Part shown: positions 58,469-64,000 of the stretch, piece after piece | Position numbering within the stretch: the stretch's first letter is position 1 | Layout of the letters: each line of letters opens with the position of its first letter | The notes under the pieces: model-generated | Told to the model about the DNA's origin: nothing | What the model saw: only the letters and a program-made list of their open reading frames with translations | The model's database searches: none | Made by a program: the position numbers and the translations under genes | Origin: VXYL01 sp965243175 | GTDB lineage: Bacteria; Pseudomonadota; Gammaproteobacteria; Pseudomonadales; Azotimanducaceae | DNA length: 64,000 nucleotides | Direction: 5' to 3' | Assembly (NCBI GenBank): GCA_965243175.1 | Contig: OZ251532.1 | Span: forward strand, 992,001 to 1,056,000

Positions 58469-59863
58469 ATGAAGATTCTGATCCTCGGCGCTGGGCAGAC
58501 CGGCGGGACGTTGGCCGAGCACCTTGCCAGCGAAGACTTCGACATCACGCTCGTCGATCTGGACGACGCTCGGCTCAAGGACTTGAAGGATCGGCTGGAC
58601 ATCCAGACGGTCCACGGTCACGCCTCCCGGCCGGACACGCTGCTCGCGGCAGGCGCCGACGATGCGGATCTGCTGATCGCCGTCACCAACAGCGACGAAG
58701 TGAACATGGTCGCCTGCCAGGTCTGCTACTCGCTGTTCCAGACGCCGATGAAGATCGCCCGCATCCGCTCCGGCGAATACGTCGCCAGCCGCGACGGGGA
58801 CGACGTGGGCGCCAAGTTCTTCAGCCGCGAGCACATGCCCATCGACGTGCTCATCGATCCCGAGCGCGTGGTCATGGAACAGATCCGCGATCTGCTGGAA
58901 CACCCCGGCGCACTGCAAGTGCTCGACTTCGCGGATGGGCGGGTGCAGCTGGTGGCGGTGCGCGCCTTCCACGGCGGCCCGCTGGTCGGCAAGGCGCTGC
59001 GCTCGCTGCGCGAACACGTGCCCAACGTGCGCACCAAGGTGGTGGCGATCTTTCGCCAGGATCACGCCATCATGCCCGCCGCCGAGACCGTCGTGCAGGC
59101 CGACGACGAGGTGTTCTTCATCGCCCCCGCCGAACACATCAGCGCCGTGATGTCCGAACTGCGCGAGACCGAGCAGCCCAACCGCCGCGTCACGATTGCC
59201 GGCGGCGGCAACATCGGCCTGATGCTCGCCAACGCCGTGGAGGACGACTTCAACGTCAAGGTGATCGAGTTCGCCGAGCGGCGCGCCGAACTGGTCGCCG
59301 AGCGGCTGAACAGCGCGGTGGCGATCCAAGGCAACGCCACCGACCGCGACCTGCTGATGGAAGAGAACGTCGAAGACACCGATGCGTTCTGCGCGGTGAC
59401 CAACGACGACGAGGTGAACTTCATGTCGGCGCTGCTCGCCAAGCGCCTGGGCGCGAAGCGGGTGATCGCGCTGATCGCCAATCCCGCCTACGTGGACTTG
59501 GTGCAGGGGCGGGAGATCGACATCGCGGTGTCGCCGCAGCTTTCCACCACCAGTTCGATTCTCTCCCTCGTGCGTCGCGGCGACGTGGCGCGGGTGCATC
59601 GCCTGCGCCGCGGCGCCGCCGAAGCGCTCGAAGCGGTGGTTCACGGCGATGCCCGCAGCAGCAAGGTGGTGGATCGCCGCGTCGACCAGCTGCCCTTGCC
59701 TTCGGGGGTGACCGTCGGCGCCATCGTGCGCGGCGACCAGGTGATGGTCGAGACCGACGATCTGGTGGTGCAGAGCGACGACCACGTGGTGCTGTTCCTG
59801 GTCGACAAGTCCCGCATCCGCGCCGTCGAACGCCTGTTCCAAGTCGGGCTGAGCTTCTTCTAG
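58469..59863 (+). CDS. trkA: Trk potassium uptake protein TrkA
   Basis: A 464-residue cytoplasmic gating subunit with two RCK/KTN halves. Each has a nucleotide-binding Rossmann motif: LGAGQTGGTLAEHL at the start and AGGGNIGLMLANAV near residue 245. TrkA-C regions follow each half. It regulates TrkH by binding NAD(H) or nucleotides. trkH follows 85 bases downstream on the same strand, which is convenient for a Trk complex. Confidence 0.96.
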   Translation: MKILILGAGQTGGTLAEHLASEDFDITLVDLDDARLKDLKDRLDIQTVHGHASRPDTLLAAGADDADLLIAVTNSDEVNMVACQVCYSLFQTPMKIARIRSGEYVASRDGDDVGAKFFSREHMPIDVLIDPERVVMEQIRDLLEHPGALQVLDFADGRVQLVAVRAFHGGPLVGKALRSLREHVPNVRTKVVAIFRQDHAIMPAAETVVQADDEVFFIAPAEHISAVMSELRETEQPNRRVTIAGGGNIGLMLANAVEDDFNVKVIEFAERRAELVAERLNSAVAIQGNATDRDLLMEENVEDTDAFCAVTNDDEVNFMSALLAKRLGAKRVIALIANPAYVDLVQGREIDIAVSPQLSTTSSILSLVRRGDVARVHRLRRGAAEALEAVVHGDARSSKVVDRRVDQLPLPSGVTVGAIVRGDQVMVETDDLVVQSDDHVVLFLVDKSRIRAVERLFQVGLSFF

Positions 59864-59948
59864 CCGCGAGAGTCCGCGTTCGGGGGTTGGCGGGCAGTTC
59901 GCGCCCCTCTGCTAAGCTCCGCGCCGTCTTTGCAGCGGGAAGCACTCG

Positions 59949-61409
59949 GTGCGCATCGCCGCCATCCGCCTTGCGCCGATACTGCGCGTCAGCGGCGGAC
60001 TGTTCATGCTGTTCAGCCTCGCGCAGCTGGTGCCGGTGGCGGTGGCGCTGGCATACCGCGAAGGCTCGGTCGCGCCGTTCCTGACGGCGTTCGCCATCAC
60101 CTTCGCCACCGGCGTCGCGCTCTGGTTCGCCGGGCGGGGCGGAGAGGAGATGCGCAGCCGCGAAGGGTTCCTCGTCACCGTGCTCTTCTACCTCGGCCTG
60201 GGCCTGACCGGCGCGATTCCGCTGTACCTGGCGCCCGACGTGACCGGCTCCTTCACGGATGCGGCCTTCGAGTCCATCTCCGGGCTGACGACCACCGGCG
60301 CCACGGTGATCACCGGATTGGACGATCTGCCGCGCTCGGTGCTCTTCTACCGCCAGCTGCTGCAATGGCTCGGCGGCATGGGCATCATCGTGCTGGCGGT
60401 GGCCGTGCTGCCGATGCTTGGCGTTGGCGGAATGCAGCTTTATCGCGCCGAGTCGCCGGGGCCGGTGAAGGACAGCAAGCTCACGCCGCGCATCGCGCAC
60501 ACCGCGAAGGCGCTCTGGTACATCTATCTCGGCCTCACCAGCGCCTGCGCGGTGGCGTACTGGCTGGCCGGCATGGGCGTCTTCGATGCCGTCTGCCATG
60601 CGTTTTCGACCGTCGCCATCGGCGGCTTCTCCACCCACGACGCCAGCCTCGCCTACTTCGACAGCGCCGCCATCGAAGGCGTGGCCATCGTCTTCATGGC
60701 GCTCTCCGGCATCAGCTTCGCGCTGCACTTCGCGGTGCTGGCGCGACGCAGCATCGGCGTCTACGCGCAAGACAGCGAATCGCGGGTGTACATCGGCGCG
60801 CTGGTGCTGGTCGCCGCGGTCGTGGTGGGCGCGCTGCTGCTGCACCCGAACGCCGCCGAGCAACCGTTCCGCGACGGGCTGTTCCAAGCGGTCTCCTTCG
60901 CCACCACCACGGGATTCACCACCGCGGACTACGGCGCCTGGCCGACCTTGGCGCCAGTGGCGATGATCTTCGCCGCCTTCGCCGGCGGTTGCGCGGGCTC
61001 CACGGCTGGCGGCTTGAAGATGTACCGCGTACTGCTTCTCTACCGGCAAGGCGTTCGCGAGATCCGGCGCCTGGTGCATCCGCGCGGCGTCTTCCACATC
61101 AAGCTGGGCGACCGCCTGGTGCCGGACCGCGTCGTGGACGCGGTGTGGGGGTTCTGCTCCGTCTACCTCGTCGTTTTCGTGGCGATGGTGGGGCTGCTGC
61201 TGGCGCTCTCCGATATCGACTTCGTCACCGCGTTCTCCGCGGTGGCGGCGAATCTCAACAATCTGGGGCCCGGGCTCGGTGCCGTCGCGGACAACTACCA
61301 AGCTCTTCCGGCCGCTACGAAGTGGGTACTCACTTTCGCTATGCTGCTTGGCAGGCTGGAGATCTTCACCTTGCTCGTCGTGCTCACGACGTACTACTGG
61401 CGGAGCTGA
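59949..61409 (+). CDS. trkH: Trk potassium uptake protein TrkH
   Basis: A 486-residue membrane protein with about ten helices. The four pore loops are recognisable: GLTTTGATVI, VAIGGFSTHDAS, ATTTGFTTADY and NLNNLGPGLG, each carrying the filter glycine. It conducts K+ across the inner membrane with TrkA. It starts at GTG 59949 with a weak GGGA. plsC follows after 6 bases. Confidence 0.95.
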   Translation: MRIAAIRLAPILRVSGGLFMLFSLAQLVPVAVALAYREGSVAPFLTAFAITFATGVALWFAGRGGEEMRSREGFLVTVLFYLGLGLTGAIPLYLAPDVTGSFTDAAFESISGLTTTGATVITGLDDLPRSVLFYRQLLQWLGGMGIIVLAVAVLPMLGVGGMQLYRAESPGPVKDSKLTPRIAHTAKALWYIYLGLTSACAVAYWLAGMGVFDAVCHAFSTVAIGGFSTHDASLAYFDSAAIEGVAIVFMALSGISFALHFAVLARRSIGVYAQDSESRVYIGALVLVAAVVVGALLLHPNAAEQPFRDGLFQAVSFATTTGFTTADYGAWPTLAPVAMIFAAFAGGCAGSTAGGLKMYRVLLLYRQGVREIRRLVHPRGVFHIKLGDRLVPDRVVDAVWGFCSVYLVVFVAMVGLLLALSDIDFVTAFSAVAANLNNLGPGLGAVADNYQALPAATKWVLTFAMLLGRLEIFTLLVVLTTYYWRS

Positions 61410-61415
61410 ACCCCC

Positions 61416-62126
61416 ATGCTCGCGCTGCGTTCGCTGCTGTTCTACGTCGGCTACGTCGGCATCACCGTGGTGTGGGCGGTGCTGTCGCTGGTCGTGGCCT
61501 GGGCGCTGCCGCTCCATCGGCGGTTCGACTTCATCATCGGGCGCTGGACGCGGATGGCCTTGTGGTGGCTGAAGGTCGCTTGCGGGATTCGGGTTCGGGT
61601 GCAGGGGCTGGAACACATCCCCGCGCAGCCGTGCATTCTGCTGGTGAAGCACCAGAGCGCCTGGGAGACGTTGTGGACGCAGACGCTCGTGGCGCCGCAA
61701 GCGCCGCTGGTGAAGCGCGAACTGCTGAAGATTCCGTTCTGGGGCTGGGCGTTCGCGCTGGTGCGGCCGATCGCCATCGACCGTTCCGCGCCCCACGCGG
61801 CCTTGCGGCGGTTCGTCGAAGAGGGGCGGGATCGCCTTGAGCGCGGCATGTACGTGACGTTGTTTCCAGAGGGTACGCGGCTGCCGCCGGGGGTGATTGG
61901 CAAGTTCCATCGTGGCGGCGCGGCGTTGGCTGTGGCCACTGGTCGGCCGATCGTCGTCATCGCCCACAACGCCGGCAGCCATTGGCCGCGTGGGCTAGTG
62001 AAGCGCCCTGGCGTCATCGCCGCCGAAATCTCGCCGCCGTTTCCCACGGAGGGCAGGAAGACTTCCGAAGTCAACGCCCTGTGCGAATCGTGGCTGCGCG
62101 ACGCGATGCGGCGGGTAGAGGGCTGA
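61416..62126 (+). CDS. plsC: 1-acyl-sn-glycerol-3-phosphate acyltransferase
   Basis: A 236-residue membrane acyltransferase that makes phosphatidic acid. The catalytic motif appears as KHQSAWE, a variant of the usual NHXXXXD with Lys and Glu at the ends (as in several gammaproteobacterial PlsC homologues next to gyrB). The later FPEGTRLPPG is the second acyltransferase motif. An N-terminal membrane helix is present. It is convergent with gyrB. Confidence 0.92.
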   Translation: MLALRSLLFYVGYVGITVVWAVLSLVVAWALPLHRRFDFIIGRWTRMALWWLKVACGIRVRVQGLEHIPAQPCILLVKHQSAWETLWTQTLVAPQAPLVKRELLKIPFWGWAFALVRPIAIDRSAPHAALRRFVEEGRDRLERGMYVTLFPEGTRLPPGVIGKFHRGGAALAVATGRPIVVIAHNAGSHWPRGLVKRPGVIAAEISPPFPTEGRKTSEVNALCESWLRDAMRRVEG

Positions 62127-62146
62127 CACGCCTTCGCGCAGAGTGC

Positions 62147-64000
62147 TCAAACGTCCAGATTGACGACCGAGAGCGCGTTGGTTTCGATGAATTCGCGGCG
62201 CGGGGCCACGTGTTCGCCCATCAGCGTGGCGAAGATCTCGTCCGCGGCGATGGCGTCGTTCACCGTGACGCGCATCATGCGCCGCACCTCCGGGTCCATC
62301 GTCGTCTCCCACAGCTGCTCCGGGTCCATCTCGCCCAAACCCTTGTAGTGCTGCAAGTCCACGCCGCGCCGCGCTTCGTCGAGCATCCAGGCCAGCGCTT
62401 CGGCGAACGAACCGACGGCGCGGCGGCGTTCGCCGCGCTGTACGTAGGCGCCGTCCTCGAGCAGGTCGCCGAGGGTGGCGGCGAGACGCTTGACGTCCTC
62501 GTACTCCGGCGAAACGAAGAACTGGTAGTCGAGCACCGCCGATTCCGCGATGCCGTGGGCCCGCCACGAGATGCGCGGGCGGTGGATCTGGTGCTCGCGG
62601 TCTTCTTCGAGGGCGATGGCGTAGTCGCTCTCCGGCAGCGCTTGCAGGTACTCCGCCGCCCACGCCTCCATCTGCTCGCGATCCGCCAGAGCCTCGGCGG
62701 TGACCGGCGGCGCATTGAAGAGCGCCATCGTCAAATTGGCGGGGTACACGCGGTCGAGCGCTTCGAGCCGCGCCTTCACGCCCAGATAGTCGCGAGCCGT
62801 GCGCTCCAGATAGGCGTCGTCGATGGCGGGCGCTTCCGCGTTGACGTGCAGCGCCGAACCTTCCAAAGCGTTCTGCAGGAAGTAGCCGTCGAGTTCGTCG
62901 TCGTCCTTCACGTAGCGCTCCTGACGCCCCTTCTTCACCCGGTAGAGGGGCGGCTGCGCGATGTAGATGTGGCCGTGGTCGATGAGCTCCGGCATGTGGC
63001 GGAAGAAGAACGTCAGCAGCAGGGTGCGGATGTGCGAGCCGTCGACGTCCGCGTCCGTCATGATGATGACGCGGTGGTAGCGCAGTTTCTCGAGCTCGAA
63101 CTCGCTGCGACCGATGCCGCAGCCGAGCGCCGTCACCAGCGTGCCGACTTCCGCCGACGAGAGCATCTTGTCGAAGCGCGCCCGCTCCACGTTCAGAATC
63201 TTGCCGCGCAGGGGCAGGATGGCTTGCGTGCGCCGCGCACGGCCCTGTTTCGCCGAACCGCCAGCGGAATCGCCCTCCACCAGGAAGACTTCGGAGAGCG
63301 CCGGGTCCTTCTCCTGGCAATCGGCGAGCTTGCCGGGCAGACCGGCGATGTCCAACGCGCCTTTGCGCCGCGTCATCTCCCGCGCCTTGCGGGCCGCTTC
63401 CCGGGCGCGCGCGGCGTCGATCATCTTCGTCACCACCTGCCGCGCATCCTGGGGGTGTTCCTCCAAGTAGGCGCCGAAGTGCCGCGCCAGGTCCTGCTCC
63501 ACGGCCGGCTTCACTTCGCTGGAGACGAGCTTGTCCTTGGTTTGGGAGGAGAATTTCGGGTCCGGCACCTTCACGGAGACCACCGCCGTCAGCCCCTCTC
63601 GGGCATCGTCGCCGGTAGTGGACACTTGCGCCTTCTTCGCCATCCCCTCGCGTTCGATGTAGCCGTTCAACGTGCGGGTGAGGGCGGCGCGGAAACCAGC
63701 CATGTGGGTACCGCCGTCGCCTTGCGGAATGTTGTTGGTGTAGGCGAAGACCTGCTCCTGGAAGCTGTCGTTCCACTGCATGGCGACTTCCACGACGATG
63801 CCGTCGTCGCGGGTGCTCTCGAAGTGGAAGACGTCGTTCAGCGCCGCCTTGTTGCGGTTGAGGTAAGCGACGAACGCCTTGAGTCCGCCCTCGTAGAAGA
63901 ACCGCTCCTCCCTGCCGTCACGCTCGTCGCTTAAGCGAATCGCCACGCCAGCGTTCAGAAACGCGAGTTCGCGGAGCTTCTTGGCCAAGGTGTCGTACTG
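62147..64000 (-). CDS. gyrB: DNA gyrase subunit B (partial)
   Basis: The C-terminal 617 codons of GyrB; the N-terminal ATPase part runs off the right edge. The visible region has the transducer domain, the TOPRIM domain with EGDSAGGSAKQG and MTDADVDGSHIRTLLLTFF, and a C-terminus with LQHYKGLGEMDPEQLWETTMDP and EPRREFIE-like APRREFIETNAL. The roughly 170-residue insertion typical of gammaproteobacterial GyrB (for example LEEDREHQIHRPRISW) is present, which separates it from ParE. The gyrB-plsC pair is seen in Pseudomonas near oriC. Confidence 0.95.
   Translation of the reverse strand, partial: QYDTLAKKLRELAFLNAGVAIRLSDERDGREERFFYEGGLKAFVAYLNRNKAALNDVFHFESTRDDGIVVEVAMQWNDSFQEQVFAYTNNIPQGDGGTHMAGFRAALTRTLNGYIEREGMAKKAQVSTTGDDAREGLTAVVSVKVPDPKFSSQTKDKLVSSEVKPAVEQDLARHFGAYLEEHPQDARQVVTKMIDAARAREAARKAREMTRRKGALDIAGLPGKLADCQEKDPALSEVFLVEGDSAGGSAKQGRARRTQAILPLRGKILNVERARFDKMLSSAEVGTLVTALGCGIGRSEFELEKLRYHRVIIMTDADVDGSHIRTLLLTFFFRHMPELIDHGHIYIAQPPLYRVKKGRQERYVKDDDELDGYFLQNALEGSALHVNAEAPAIDDAYLERTARDYLGVKARLEALDRVYPANLTMALFNAPPVTAEALADREQMEAWAAEYLQALPESDYAIALEEDREHQIHRPRISWRAHGIAESAVLDYQFFVSPEYEDVKRLAATLGDLLEDGAYVQRGERRRAVGSFAEALAWMLDEARRGVDLQHYKGLGEMDPEQLWETTMDPEVRRMMRVTVNDAIAADEIFATLMGEHVAPRREFIETNALSVVNLDV

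Overview
The window looks like a chromosomal segment of a high-GC gammaproteobacterium, not far from oriC. The evidence is gene order. tRNA-Thr/Tyr/Gly/Thr, tuf, tRNA-Trp, secE, nusG, rplKAJL and rpoBC follow birA and coaX, as in Pseudomonas-like genomes. At the right end, gyrB, plsC, trkH/trkA, fmt/def, dprA, tsaC and aroE reproduce the usual gammaproteobacterial origin-side neighbourhood. Unusual for that class are a bacterial NHEJ pair (ligD, ku) and a coenzyme F420 gene set. This suggests an uncultured, possibly marine or host-associated lineage; that placement is inference.

Layout. 1-4.8 kb: start of a probable cmoA, a membrane sensor-like protein overlapping ppk1, and convergent ppx (polyphosphate turnover). 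4.8-7.3 kb: ligD. 7.5-18 kb: an accessory island lying between ligD and ku. It holds two CsgG/FlgO-like proteins (one broken by frameshifts), a DUF433/DUF5615 toxin-antitoxin pair, a diversity-generating-retroelement (DGR) target locus, a HEPN-like protein with a tandemly duplicated 110-residue partner, and a three-gene overlapping operon that includes a Lon-like serine/lysine peptidase anchored in the membrane. The DGR locus has a secreted caspase-PEGA-FGE protein with a C-terminal variable region, two tandem hairpins and an avd gene, but no reverse transcriptase or template repeat is visible. 18-25 kb: a transglycosylase-like protein lacking its catalytic Glu, ku, a MerR-TPR fusion, bfr, an ankyrin protein, fur, birA, coaX and a SPOR-like protein.

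25.4-39.5 kb is the tRNA/tuf/ribosomal protein/RNA polymerase block. RpoB carries Asn where E. coli has His526, a rifamycin-contact position. Downstream of rpoC the usual rpsL-rpsG-fusA genes are absent; a type II restriction-modification pair sits there instead. 42-48.8 kb: yacG, a redoxin-cytochrome c-copper monooxygenase-EF-hand fusion, a zinc-ribbon protein and the F420 operon (npdG-cofE-cofD-cofC). 48.8-53.1 kb: a tightly overlapped operon purE-tsaC-aroE-surf1-ctaA-sco that mixes metabolism, tRNA modification and cytochrome oxidase assembly. 53-64 kb: dprA, def-fmt, a lipoprotein, an XRE-ImmA regulator with a perfect palindrome upstream, a methyltransferase, trkA, trkH, plsC and the 3' part of gyrB.

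The most interesting region is the 7.5-18 kb island. It combines a hypervariable FGE-type ligand-binding domain fused to a caspase protease, an Avd partner and other conflict-type proteins. Three or four single-base frameshifts fall in this island, while no core gene in the window is broken.
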